A stretch of DNA of 64,000 nt from positions 62,001-126,000 of the forward strand of contig CAOKDX010000004.1 of NCBI GenBank assembly GCA_948467395.1. Reading direction: 5' to 3'. Made by a program: the position numbers and the translations under genes. The notes beneath the pieces were generated by a model that did no database searches, was not told the DNA's origin, and worked only from the letters and a program-made list of their open reading frames with translations. Below, piece by piece: positions 51,448 through 60,039 of the stretch. Source of the stretch: an uncultured Clostridia bacterium. Lineage in GTDB: Bacteria; Bacillota; Clostridia; Lachnospirales; Lachnospiraceae. The stretch's first letter is position 1. Every line of letters starts with the position of its first letter.

Positions 51448-52569
51448 CCTCGCACTTTTTTTCTATAATAAATTGTCAACCAATCCGGTTTTATATAATT
51501 GTATAGCTTATTGGAATATTCTATATACTGATCCCTTCCATCTATAACGCTGATCAAAGAAAAAGCAAAAGAACAATACATAACCAGTATCCAACCTCCC
51601 AACACATTATAAAATATTAAAATAATTACACAAAAAAATAACAAGCTGCAAATCCATGCCCCAAGTACTCCCAAATTCCTAAACCATTTTTTTATTCGGA
51701 ATAACTTAATTTTATCTATAAAAACCGGAGCCCAGCTTATCCCACATGGAATCAGAAGTAACAGTCCCAGCCAGATCAAAGTCTCATTTTTCTCAGAAGG
51801 ATAATGAATCTTGATACTTACCAGAACACCAATAATCCCTGTCAGAGCCAGTACGATAGAAACTAAAATATAATAATCAGATTTTACTTCACTTTTAGAC
51901 CTCTCCCACTCAAATTTAAGCAGGAAACCTATGTAGTCTATTAATTTCTCTTTGTATTCCTCAAAGTTCTCCAGGTTTCGGCCTTTGATGCATTCCTCTT
52001 CCATACGAAATATAATATCCCAGATATGTTCATCCTTGAATATATCCATTTTCTCCCTCACATCGGGATTATTTCTATAATTCCCATAACTGTTTATATT
52101 GACCTTAAGTTCTGTCAGTGGAACCTGAATTGTGGTAATATCTGCTCTGGCAATCTCCACCGCGATTCTTTTCAGACACTCTCTCCAGTCAGCTCAATGG
52201 CGCCCATTTAAACCCGTTTCTATAACTGCTATTTTGTGAATGCGTGCGTTAGTTTCAATCGCCGTAGCCACCGCTACGACTCATTCAACTGCCTTCGCAT
52301 TCGCAAAATAACCGTTCTGAAATCTTCGACCGTGGATGGTGGATTTTGGCGAAATACAAGGCTGGAGGACGCAGTCTTGCTGGCGCAAGACAAGGACGAA
52401 AAACACAGTAGTTCGCCAAAATACGCTTTCCACGGCGGATTCAAATGGGCGCCATTGAGCTAACCCGTTCCCCAGTGATATAATTTAATTTATTTGATTT
52501 ATTTTGTAAGATTAAATTGATAAATGCCACAACAACTGCCGATGACAGCAGGATCTTTATCATATCCAT
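51444..52569 (-). pseudogene. Membrane protein gene interrupted by a 271-bp element
   Basis: The 5' part (52462-52569) starts at ATG 52567-52569 with GGGAGGAAG upstream and encodes a membrane helix, then QNKSNKLNYITGERV. The 3' part (51444-52190) resumes with DWRECLKRIAVEIARADITT and runs to KLYNYIKPDWLTIYYRKKVRG with four more membrane helices. Removing exactly 52191-52461 joins them in frame (ITGERV|DWRECL), a pattern like the KLNYITxERxxWRxxL proteins of Firmicutes, ~285 residues in total. A GTG at 52160 might yield a truncated form. Function unknown. Confidence 0.8.
52191..52461. mobile_element. 271-bp folded inverted-repeat (MITE-like) element
   Basis: Perfect 19-bp terminal inverted repeats (AGCTCAATGGCGCCCATTT at 52191-52209; complement at 52443-52461). 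Inside are two long arms. Arm 1: 52230-52244 with 52296-52310, inner hairpin CGTAGC/GCTACG (52263-52278). Arm 2: 52330-52336 with 52429-52435 and ATTTTGGCGAA/TTCGCCAAAAT (52343-52353, 52412-52422), tipped by GTCTTGC/GCAAGAC (52374-52391). No protein-coding frame of note. It splits a membrane-protein gene and leaves no visible target duplication. Confidence 0.85.
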
Positions 52570-52690
52570 ATATCTTCCTCCCGTAGTTATATTTTAATTG
52601 ATATTTCATGGGTTTGTATAGTATAATTTACATATATTTTCATTTTTCACGATTTATTAGCAGGTACGCCCTGCAGAAAAGAGGTAACGT

Positions 52691-52876
52691 ATGGAAAGAA
52701 AGCTTCAAATAGTAGTAGAGAACTGCCCGCAAAACCACAAATGCCCCGCGGTAAACGTCTGCCCGGCCGGCGCATTAAGCCAGACGGATTTCCAGGCGCC
52801 TGTGATAGACTATGACAAATGTATCACCTGCGGCAAATGTTCCAATTTCTGTCCTAAAAAGGCATTGGTATTGTGA
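52691..52876 (+). CDS. Small 4Fe-4S ferredoxin-like protein
   Basis: 61 residues, AAGAGGTAACGT before the ATG. The second motif is canonical (CITCGKCSNFCPKKAL). The first is irregular: Cys spaced as C-x5-C-x5-C-P (CPQNHKCPAVNVCP), so the protein may hold one standard cluster and one unusual or absent cluster. Likely a soluble electron carrier or scaffold. Stands alone, convergent with the MFS gene. Confidence 0.8.
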   Translation: MERKLQIVVENCPQNHKCPAVNVCPAGALSQTDFQAPVIDYDKCITCGKCSNFCPKKALVL

Positions 52877-52921
52877 CAGCCAAAGGTATTTTTGCGTTTC
52901 ACTCCTATCCTTCTATGGCAT

Positions 52922-54166
52922 TCAGTCAGCAAATACTTTGAAAATTTTCCTGGCATAACCAGCGATCATCAGGGAAATAACGCCAGAGAACAGAACGACG
53001 GCGAATTCATGCCCCGCACTGATCTCAAACAGAACGCCGTACAGCGCATTTCCCAGGGGCTGCGCGCACATGGTCACAGTCAGGATCACAGCAATTACCT
53101 TGCCTATCATGTTTTTCGGCGTCTCTGTCTGGACAAAAGACAGCATCTGGACAGAAAATATTGTTGAAAATACCATTATGAAAAAACAGCAGACCACCAG
53201 CACGAGATAACATATCATCCCGGAGGATGTCAGCAGCAGGACAGCACTGACGGGAAAGACACACAGGGCACAGGCAATCACCAGATTTCCCGCCCTCCGG
53301 ATCGAGAGCCGGCCGGCGAAAACTCCGGCGCAGATACCGCCTGTGAGCCCGCCTGCCGCCAGTGCCCCCTCAGCAAAACCGCACAGCCTGTTAGCCTGAT
53401 CCGCCCCAAAATCCAATACCTCTGTCACCAGATACGGCAGCGCAACAATGATCATCGCAGACAGAAAGAGGTTGATGCCGCACACCTCCAGGACTACCTT
53501 GGCGATAACCGGTTTCTCTTTCCAGATAAAACGGATGCTCCCGGCAAAATCATCCCTGGCTGTCTTCCATATACTTCCCTTGGCATCCTGTTTCCGAAAT
53601 GGTATATGAATAAAAATCTCCATAACTGCCGACGCGGTAAAGCACGCTGTACAGATCCATAATACAGGCTTCAGGCCATATGCGCTGTATAAAATGCCGC
53701 CTAGGACAGGACCCATCAGGGAGGCAAAGGAACTAATCGTATTGATTACGGAGTTTGCCGCCATATACTGCTCCTGGCAGACCAGAACAGGGATGCTTGC
53801 CTGCACAGACGGCTGATAAGCTCCCGCAATGCCGTACAGGAGCATCATGGTAACAGTCAGCAGCAGGACAAGGCTGCCTCCTTCCATCAGCAGCGAAAAT
53901 AGCAGGATCACCAATGCCGTAAAGAAATCCAGGACTACCATTACATTTCTTTTATTCACCCTGTCTGCAATTATGCCGCCCACAGGAGAAAGCAGGATGG
54001 CGGGTAGAAAGGCGCAGGCCGTTACCGTCCCAAAGAGGGCCGATGAACCAGTCAGATTCAGCAGATACAGCGGCAAGGCAAATCTCACTGCGGCATTCCC
54101 AAATAAAGAGATAATCTGTCCGATCACTACCAATGTAAAATCTTTTGAAAATAATTTGTGTTCCAT
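52922..54166 (-). CDS. MFS efflux transporter
   Basis: 414 residues from ATG 54164-54166 (AAAAGGAG upstream, 87 bp after its promoter). Twelve membrane helices; motif A between helices 2 and 3 (GGIIADRVNKRNVM) and the SLFGNAAVRFALPLYLLNLTGS opening fit the DHA/MefA-like drug exporters of Firmicutes. Predicted to export small molecules by proton exchange; substrate unknown. Confidence 0.88.
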   Translation of the reverse strand: MEHKLFSKDFTLVVIGQIISLFGNAAVRFALPLYLLNLTGSSALFGTVTACAFLPAILLSPVGGIIADRVNKRNVMVVLDFFTALVILLFSLLMEGGSLVLLLTVTMMLLYGIAGAYQPSVQASIPVLVCQEQYMAANSVINTISSFASLMGPVLGGILYSAYGLKPVLWICTACFTASAVMEIFIHIPFRKQDAKGSIWKTARDDFAGSIRFIWKEKPVIAKVVLEVCGINLFLSAMIIVALPYLVTEVLDFGADQANRLCGFAEGALAAGGLTGGICAGVFAGRLSIRRAGNLVIACALCVFPVSAVLLLTSSGMICYLVLVVCCFFIMVFSTIFSVQMLSFVQTETPKNMIGKVIAVILTVTMCAQPLGNALYGVLFEISAGHEFAVVLFSGVISLMIAGYARKIFKVFAD

Positions 54167-54252
54167 AGGTTTCTCCTTTTCGTGCCGCACGGCAGTATGT
54201 ATTATTTTTTTCAATATTTCTGCCCATCCTTCCGGGCAGATCACTATTCATC

Positions 54253-54281
54253 ATCCTATCGTATGCACGCAGCCCTGTCAA
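54253..54281 (-). promoter_or_regulatory. Sigma-A promoter of the MFS gene
   Basis: TTGACA (54276-54281), 17-bp spacer, TAGGAT (54253-54258) on the minus strand. The rest of the gap to 54469 shows nothing I can name. Confidence 0.75.
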
Positions 54282-54469
54282 GTTAATACGCTATTTCATT
54301 GTGACCAGATACGCTTCCTTATTTAAAATACGGCCGGCGATCCCTCTGCAGAGACTTCCATATTTCCCTCTTTTCTGTGAACAAGCCACGAACTTTATAA
54401 GGGGAAGAGAGATCCTTTATGCCCCCTTCACCTTATATCTACAGATTTTTTTCGTTATATTAAAGTTTA

Positions 54470-56626
54470 TCACAAAAAAACTGATTTTCCCATTCTTCCG
54501 CCCAGCCTGCTCAGCAATTCATTGCTGATACTGCCGGAGGCACAGGCCACGGCCGGAGCCGGAATGACATTATCCCCCTGGCCGCCTATCAGGGTGACGA
54601 TATCTCCCACCGCAGCATCCCCGGCATCTGTCACATCCAAAGCCAGCTGATCCATACAGATGCGGCCGATAATGGGAACCCGGTGCTCCCCCACCGCCAC
54701 GCAGCCCTGGCCGCAGGACAGATTTCTTGGAAAGCCGTCGGCGTATCCCACCGGAACAATGGCGATGCGGCTGTCCCGCTGCGCCGTAAATGCCCTTCCA
54801 TAACCTACTGTCTCTCCCTTTCTCACCGAACGGATCAGCACCACCTTGCTTTTCAGTGAGAGCACCGGCCGCAGATCCAGTTTCAGAAGCGTATTATCCC
54901 GGGGTGAGCTCAGGACGCCGTACAGTGCGATGCCCGCCCTTACATAATCGCATCTGAGATCCGGATAGTTCAGCAGCCCATAGCTGCTCTGAATATGGAT
55001 TTTAGGCAGACGGATCCCCTCCGCCTGAAGCGCTTCCAGCAGATCATAAAAACGATGGATCTGCTCCCTGGTAAATGCCGTGTCTTCCGGAGTGAACCGG
55101 TCGGCACAGCACAGATGGGTAAAGAGTCCGCACACATGAATGTATTTCATGGCAAATATCTTCTTTACCTGATCACACTCCGCCGCCGGTATTCCCAGCC
55201 GGTGCATACCCGTATCAATCTTAATGTGAGCCTTCACGTCTATCCCCTGCCCCTCCAGGGCCGCTGCATAGTGTGAATCTAAGATAGTCTGTGTCAGATT
55301 GTATTTTTTCAGTTCCGCCGCACGGCCGGGCTCCGTATATCCAAGGATCAGTATCTCCCCCCGGATGCCATATTTCCTCAGCCGGATCCCCTCATCAATG
55401 ACAGCGACGGCAAATGCCTTCACCCCGATCCGGTCCAGATGAACTGCGATTTCAAAGGCGCCATGCCCGTAAGCCTCCGCCTTCACCACGGCCATCAGCC
55501 GGCACTGCGGCGGCATCGCCTTCTGAAGAGCTCTGGCGTTGTGCTCCAGATTATCCAGATCAATCTCAATATAAGCCCGGTCCCGTCCATTGGGGCGCTC
55601 AGCGCCGGAAGGTCTCCGGCGCTCCCAGAGAATCATTGCCGCCATGCCGGTCCCAACAGACAGCAGGCATACTGCCAGATAGTGCAGGATACGGTTCTCC
55701 ACCAAAAGCCCCTGCAGGCGAACTGCCTTTGCCACCAGGCGCAGCACCACGATCATCATGGGATGGATCAGATAGACCAGCAGGGACAGGGGTTTCAGAT
55801 ACCGCGGGCGTCTGCCCCGGAAATACAAAATGAAGCGGAACAGACAGTACACACACGGCACAAGGAAAAGATACATACTGTCATGGCGTTGTACATGATA
55901 TAATCTAAGAAACAGCGCCTCCCCAAGCATTAGGGCAAAGCTGACGCAAAATCCCCAGAGAACATTTTCCCGGCCAGCACGGCGGCTGTGCCCGCCCCGC
56001 ATTCCCCTGTCAGCCAAAAAACCTCCCAGGACAAAGAAGATGGGGGCAAAGAACAGTCCGTTTCTTGTGTGGTCAAAGAGATGGAACAGAAAGCGGTACA
56101 TCCCACTGACAACAGGGATCCTCTCCGCCAGACCGTAATAGCTGTCGCCAAAGAGTCCTATCAGATAGAGTAAGAAAGCCGCCGCCAGGGCTTTCCTGTA
56201 ATCCAGCCTCCGGACCAGATACCAGGCGGCGGCCGCACCCATGGCAGAGGCCGGGAGATACCACAGATGGTACATGGTTCCATCGAATATAATATCCCTT
56301 ACCAGCTGCGGGGCAGGATTCTCCATATCAAAATATCCATTGTAGAGATTCAGCGGCAGATAGAAAAAAATTGCCGCTCCGTAAACCAGCATGGTACGCT
56401 TCACAAAATGAATCAGCTTTGCCGTATCCCTGCCATACCGCGAGATGAGAAAATACCCCGATGTCATAAAGAAAAATGGCACTGCCCAACGGGCAGCCAC
56501 CCGCGTCAGTATATAATCCCCGGTACTGCTGACAGAGGAAAGGGGGGATGTATGAATGGCGATAATGAATAGTGCTGCCACAATCCGGAAATATTCTATT
56601 CCTGTGTATCCCTTCTCCCGCTCCAT
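54470..56626 (-). CDS. vanT: VanT-type membrane serine/alanine racemase
   Basis: 718 residues. N-terminal ~340 residues: acyltransferase-3-like membrane domain with ten helices (GIEYFRIVAALFIIAIHTSPL, WAVPFFFMTSGYFLI). C-terminal ~370 residues: alanine-racemase-type PLP domain with the PLP Lys in LMAVVKAEAYGHGA, HIKIDTGMHRLGI, and the catalytic Tyr region ETVGYGRAF; GRICMDQLALDV near the end. In VanC/E/G glycopeptide resistance, VanT makes D-Ser outside or at the membrane for D-Ala-D-Ser precursors. ATG shares a base with the vanXY stop. Intact. Confidence 0.92.
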   Translation of the reverse strand: MEREKGYTGIEYFRIVAALFIIAIHTSPLSSVSSTGDYILTRVAARWAVPFFFMTSGYFLISRYGRDTAKLIHFVKRTMLVYGAAIFFYLPLNLYNGYFDMENPAPQLVRDIIFDGTMYHLWYLPASAMGAAAAWYLVRRLDYRKALAAAFLLYLIGLFGDSYYGLAERIPVVSGMYRFLFHLFDHTRNGLFFAPIFFVLGGFLADRGMRGGHSRRAGRENVLWGFCVSFALMLGEALFLRLYHVQRHDSMYLFLVPCVYCLFRFILYFRGRRPRYLKPLSLLVYLIHPMMIVVLRLVAKAVRLQGLLVENRILHYLAVCLLSVGTGMAAMILWERRRPSGAERPNGRDRAYIEIDLDNLEHNARALQKAMPPQCRLMAVVKAEAYGHGAFEIAVHLDRIGVKAFAVAVIDEGIRLRKYGIRGEILILGYTEPGRAAELKKYNLTQTILDSHYAAALEGQGIDVKAHIKIDTGMHRLGIPAAECDQVKKIFAMKYIHVCGLFTHLCCADRFTPEDTAFTREQIHRFYDLLEALQAEGIRLPKIHIQSSYGLLNYPDLRCDYVRAGIALYGVLSSPRDNTLLKLDLRPVLSLKSKVVLIRSVRKGETVGYGRAFTAQRDSRIAIVPVGYADGFPRNLSCGQGCVAVGEHRVPIIGRICMDQLALDVTDAGDAAVGDIVTLIGGQGDNVIPAPAVACASGSISNELLSRLGGRMGKSVFL

Positions 56627-57384
56627 TACAATCTCCTCCAGACTGTGATAATAAATCCATCCTCATTATTGCCGGAAATCTGATATACCGCATCCGGCGG
56701 CAGCACAACCTCCGTGCAGTCCCCGCCGGCAGGCACATAATACACCTCTGTCTCCGCCCTGTTATCCTGCCGCCACACCAGTCTCCGGTTCTTCTGGCAC
56801 CCCTTCAGAAAAAGTATATATTCCTCCAGGGAAAATCCAAATTCCGCCATAATCTTAGAATGCGGATATCCCACATACCGGAAATGCCAGGGCTCATGGG
56901 AGATTCCCGTAATCTTCTCCTTATCTCCGGCATACCGCTGAATGAAACCGTACTCCGGCGCCGCCCTCCGGAATCCTTCGCAGATGCCCGCATAGGGAAA
57001 GTCCGGGCGGATAAAATCAATGACCTCTTTGTTCAGCCCCAGGTCGATGGCGAGTCCCGTCTGATGCTCACTGTGATCCGGCAGCGCCACATATTTCCGA
57101 GTAAATTCCTCTCCGTTCTCCTGCATCGATTGACGGAAAATCGCCGCCTGTTCCTCTGTTGACCGGTATCCGCTCACCGGGACGATGGAATTGCCCGCCG
57201 AGATCTTCCGCAGGATCATCTGCAGGACATTGGCCGCACACCGCTGGATAAGCACATCCGGAAATCTTACATCCACGGCTGCCAGCCCCCTGTCATCCGC
57301 CTCCCGCAGCGAATGGTCCGCATTTACCAGAATCAGCGCCCCGCGGTAGACAGCCGCCCCTTCCAGTGTGATCATCTGTTCCAT
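56626..57384 (-). CDS. vanXY: VanXY-type D,D-peptidase
   Basis: 252 residues. Zinc peptidase of the VanX/VanY family: SGYRSTEEQ, the zinc/catalytic motif SEHQTGLAIDLG, and HEPWHFRYVG holding the catalytic Glu and third zinc His. A single protein of this type removes D-Ala from both the dipeptide and the pentapeptide, so normal precursors are cleared. A ~60-residue C-terminal extension (LVWRQDNRAETEVYYVPAGG) is present. It follows the ligase by 28 bp and couples to vanT. All catalytic residues are intact. Confidence 0.9.
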   Translation of the reverse strand: MEQMITLEGAAVYRGALILVNADHSLREADDRGLAAVDVRFPDVLIQRCAANVLQMILRKISAGNSIVPVSGYRSTEEQAAIFRQSMQENGEEFTRKYVALPDHSEHQTGLAIDLGLNKEVIDFIRPDFPYAGICEGFRRAAPEYGFIQRYAGDKEKITGISHEPWHFRYVGYPHSKIMAEFGFSLEEYILFLKGCQKNRRLVWRQDNRAETEVYYVPAGGDCTEVVLPPDAVYQISGNNEDGFIITVWRRL

Positions 57385-57412
57385 ATCAGATCCCTCCCTC
57401 TCATATACGCCC

Positions 57413-58454
57413 TCAGCAATATTGCTCTAACAGCTTTTCCAGCATCTCCCCAAAAGACAGCCCGATTCCCTTCATCATGGCAGGATAACGGCTGTGTACA
57501 GTGAAACCGGGAATCGTATTCACTTCATTGAATACAATCCCGCCGGTGGGCGTATAAAACATATCCACCCGGGCAAAGCCCGAACACCCCAGAGCTCTAT
57601 AGATGGCCACCGCCGTTTTCTGGATCCGCTTCTCCGTCCAGTCATCCACTCTTGCCGGCATATGGATCTTCGAGGTCTTCATCGTATACTTCTCTGTATA
57701 ATCAAAGAACCCCTCGGACAGCTCGATCTCATCCACCCTTCCCAGGATGAGTTTCCGGTCTCCCATAATGGCACAGCCCACCTCAAAACCCTCCACCGCC
57801 TCTTCCAGTATCACCTGGTCGTCATACTGAAGGGCCAGGGCGATGGCCGGCTCCAGCTCAGATCTGGACCGGACCTTCGTTATCCCAAGGGATGAACCGG
57901 ACCGGTTTGGCAAAGAGGGGATAGGAAAGCTGTGCCGCCGCCTCTCGCAGGGCATTTCCCATCTCCTCCCGGCGGAAGGCCACGGACTTTGGTACTGCGA
58001 TTCCCGCCTGGCACACGATCTGATGCGCCCGCTCCTTATCCATACAGAGGGCTGAGGACAGCGTGCCGCATCCCACAACCGGTATGCCCGCCAGCTGAAA
58101 TAATCCCTGCAGCGTGCCATCCTCTCCATTTCTTCCATGCAGTACCGGGAACACCAGATCCACCGGAATCACCTGACACATCTGCCCCGACAGCTCCAGC
58201 AGCCCTCTCATGGATGGATTCTGGGACACTGCGACGGGACACAGCTCCTCCCTGTCCTTCCACCAGCTGTCCTCCGGAATCCTGCCATAGTCCCCCGTGT
58301 AGTAATACCACTCACCCTCCCTTGTGATGCCGACCGGAATCACATCAAAGACATTATCATCCACGTGCTGCAATACGGCGGAAACCGACTGAAGAGATAC
58401 CTCATATTCACTGGAATTGCCGCCGAAAATAATGGCTAACTTCTTTTTAGACAT
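57413..58454 (-). pseudogene. vanG: VanG-type D-Ala-D-Ser ligase, frameshifted
   Basis: ATG 58452-58454 (GGAGAAGGG upstream) begins a standard ligase (KLAIIFGGNSSEYEVSLQS, FPVLHGRNGEDGTLQGLFQ). The frame changes at the repeat ACCGGACCGG (57896-57905): frame one reads PLFAKPVR then goes wrong, while another frame continues SGSSLGITKVRS through EVNTIPGFTVHSRYP to the stop at 57413. One more copy of the 5-bp unit CCGGT would restore KPVRSGSSLG. The EVNTIPGFT-HSRYP signature and neighbouring vanXY/vanT point to a D-Ser-type ligase. Full length would be about 348 residues. Confidence 0.88.
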
Positions 58455-58491
58455 TGCACCCTTCTCCTTTTCCTCTATATCCAAAGCAAAA

Positions 58492-58531
58492 ACTCCCGCT
58501 CTAGTACGTTTATTGTACCAGTAACGGGAGT
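58492..58531 (-). terminator. Strong hairpin with T run just before vanG: attenuator-like
   Basis: On the minus strand ACTCCCG...CGGGAGT (with inner GTAC/GTAC pairing) followed by TTTTTG, ending 38 nt before the ligase start. The only promoter-like boxes lie just upstream, so transcripts must pass this hairpin. Confidence 0.75.
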
Positions 58532-58552
58532 GATATTCTTTCCTTTGCCCTT

Positions 58553-58580
58553 ACTATATTCTCTAATTTTTCTCTTTAAA
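58553..58580 (-). promoter_or_regulatory. Possible promoter of vanG-vanXY-vanT
   Basis: TTTAAA (58575-58580), 16-bp spacer, TATAGT (58553-58558) on the minus strand. Weak -35, consistent with an activated promoter. Confidence 0.4.
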
Positions 58581-58694
58581 TTCTTACAATTTTCCTACGG
58601 CCATCCGCTCAGGGACAGATTCCAGGCATGGCAGGATAATCCATGTTGTTGTACGGCGGTGGATGCCCGTGTTACCCTGCACTGCTCTTATACG

Positions 58695-58722
58695 AAAAAA
58701 GCGCCGGCTGAAAATGCGGCGC
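58695..58722 (-). terminator. Terminator of the tRNA-Glu gene
   Basis: GCGCCG/CGGCGC hairpin (58701-58706 with 58717-58722) followed by TTTTTT on the minus strand. Confidence 0.8.
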
Positions 58723-58761
58723 TCCAGTCTGTCCTGTACAGACATAAACATATATTCTAAA

Positions 58762-58833
58762 TAGTCCGTAGGGGAATCGAACCCCTGTTTCTGCCGTGAG
58801 AGGGCAGCGTCTTAGCCGCTTGACCAACGGACC
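58762..58833 (-). tRNA. tRNA-Glu (anticodon CTC)
   Basis: Cloverleaf on the minus strand: acceptor GGTCCGT/ACGGACT, D arm with GGTCAAGCGG, anticodon loop CTCTCAC on a five-bp stem (CTGCC/GGCAG), T arm CAGGGGTTCGATTCCCCT. CCA is not encoded. It sits between the vanR remnant and vanG. Confidence 0.95.
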
Positions 58834-58908
58834 ATCAACAATAGCTATTGTACTACAGCCCCTGAAAAAAAGCAAGTCTTTTTTTGACTTTTTTCTGAAC
58901 TTTTTTTG

Positions 58909-59478
58909 TCAAACAATAGGGGGATTCTCCGGGACCGCAGGCACCACCACCCCCTGGTGCTCACATAGATACCACAGCACCGAAAATTCTGTCGGGGTCA
59001 GGGACAGCTCCTCTCCATACAGCTGACAGCGGTGTTCCTCCCTGTTGATCACAAGGCCGCGGATATCATATTCAGGAATCTCTTCCGCCTGCCGGGATCC
59101 GGAATTATTGTAGCGCATATAGCGCCGCAGCTAGGTTTTGACCCGGGCCGCCACCTCCAGTGGATTGAAAGGTTTTGTAATATAATCGTCCGCCCCGATG
59201 GTCAGACCCATGATCTTGTCCATATCTTCTGCCTTTGCAGTGAGCATAATAATGGGAAAATAATATTTCTCCCGGATCCTCTGACAGATGCGGAATCCGT
59301 CAATATCTGGCAGCATAATATCCAGCACTGCCAGGTCCAGATGTGTTTCCTCAATACATTTCAATGCGTCTGTACCGTTATAGAATTTATACACCGTATA
59401 GCCGTCATTGTTCAGATATAATTCAATCAGGTCGGCTATCTCTCTCTCGTCATCCACCACCAGTATACTCTCAGGCAT
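58909..59478 (-). pseudogene. vanR: vanR-type response regulator, nonsense codon and truncated C-terminus
   Basis: ATG 59476-59478 (GGAGGAGAC upstream). Intact receiver domain: ILVVDDEREIADLIELYL, phospho-Asp in LAVLDIMLPDIDG, IIMLTAKAED, YITKPFNPLEVAARVKT. TAG at 59131-59133 stands where VanR proteins have Gln (VKT-Q-LRRY), and the same frame continues LRRYMRYNN...LSLTPTEFSVLWYLCEHQG. After that the winged helix is replaced by VVVPAVPENPPIV and a stop at 58909. Two separate lesions mean it is dead as a DNA-binding regulator. No vanS follows; the tRNA-Glu gene lies 75 bp on. Confidence 0.88.
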
Positions 59479-59501
59479 CTGTCTCCTCCCCTTCCCTGAC
59501 A

Positions 59502-59810
59502 TTAACGGGCCGTCTCATAATCCATGCACATGCGGATCTCTGTATAGGGGCGCACATAAGTATCCGCCGCCTTCACATGCTCGGGATGCCTCTGATATCC
59601 GGCCAGCGCCTCCCCATCTGCCAGTGTGCTGTCCAGCATTACATCAGCATTGGAGGATGCCATGGGATCTGTCCGGACAGTGATCTCCAAAAGCCCGGGA
59701 ATCCTGCCGCCCAGAGACTCCAGATGCACTTTTATATCCTTCTTTACCGATTCCCTTTCCTCTGGCGAGAGTGTTTCTTTTAATTTCCATAAAATAATAT
59801 GTTTTACCAT
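59502..59810 (-). CDS. Dabb-family (stress-responsive alpha/beta barrel) protein
   Basis: 102 residues. Dimeric ferredoxin-like fold signature: MVKHIILWKLKE at the N-terminus, LGGRIPGLLEITVRTD, and AGYQRHPEHVKAADTYVRPY with the conserved HPxH motif. Function in bacteria is poorly known. It ends 24 bp before the vanR remnant start on the same strand and has its own promoter. Confidence 0.88.
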   Translation of the reverse strand: MVKHIILWKLKETLSPEERESVKKDIKVHLESLGGRIPGLLEITVRTDPMASSNADVMLDSTLADGEALAGYQRHPEHVKAADTYVRPYTEIRMCMDYETAR

Positions 59811-59839
59811 GATCCTCTTCCTTTCTGTCCTTTTCCGTT

Positions 59840-59869
59840 ATTGTAACGAAAACCCCGTTGATTTGTCAA
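59840..59869 (-). promoter_or_regulatory. Sigma-A promoter of the Dabb gene
   Basis: TTGACA (59864-59869), 18-bp spacer, TACAAT (59840-59845) on the minus strand. Confidence 0.7.
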
Positions 59870-59936
59870 GAAGAGACAGATGCCGGGATTGGGTTTTCAG
59901 ACACGCCCCAGCGCCCAGTGAACGGTACGGTACACT

Positions 59937-59962
59937 AGCTCAATATCGCCATTGAGTTAGCT
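59937..59962. repeat. Possible remnant of the 271-bp inverted-repeat element
   Basis: AGCTCAAT, three bases, then GCCATTGAG and TTAGCT: the outer ends of the element at 52191-52461 brought together with the inside lost. Short, so chance is possible. Confidence 0.35.
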
Positions 59963-60039
59963 CGAGGAATTGGCAAAACGGACGCGGATATGCTAAAATA
60001 GCTTTGGTTATAAATAATTTAGGAGTTCAGGTAAAAGCC

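Noticed and set aside
52191-52461. The element as a CDS (75-residue frame on the plus strand)
   Set aside because: The frame runs through both inverted ends and the hairpins, has no ribosome site, and has no recognisable protein features.
58532-58694. Hidden vanS or leader peptide between tRNA and vanG
   Set aside because: All frames are short and interrupted; no kinase motif or ribosome site was found.
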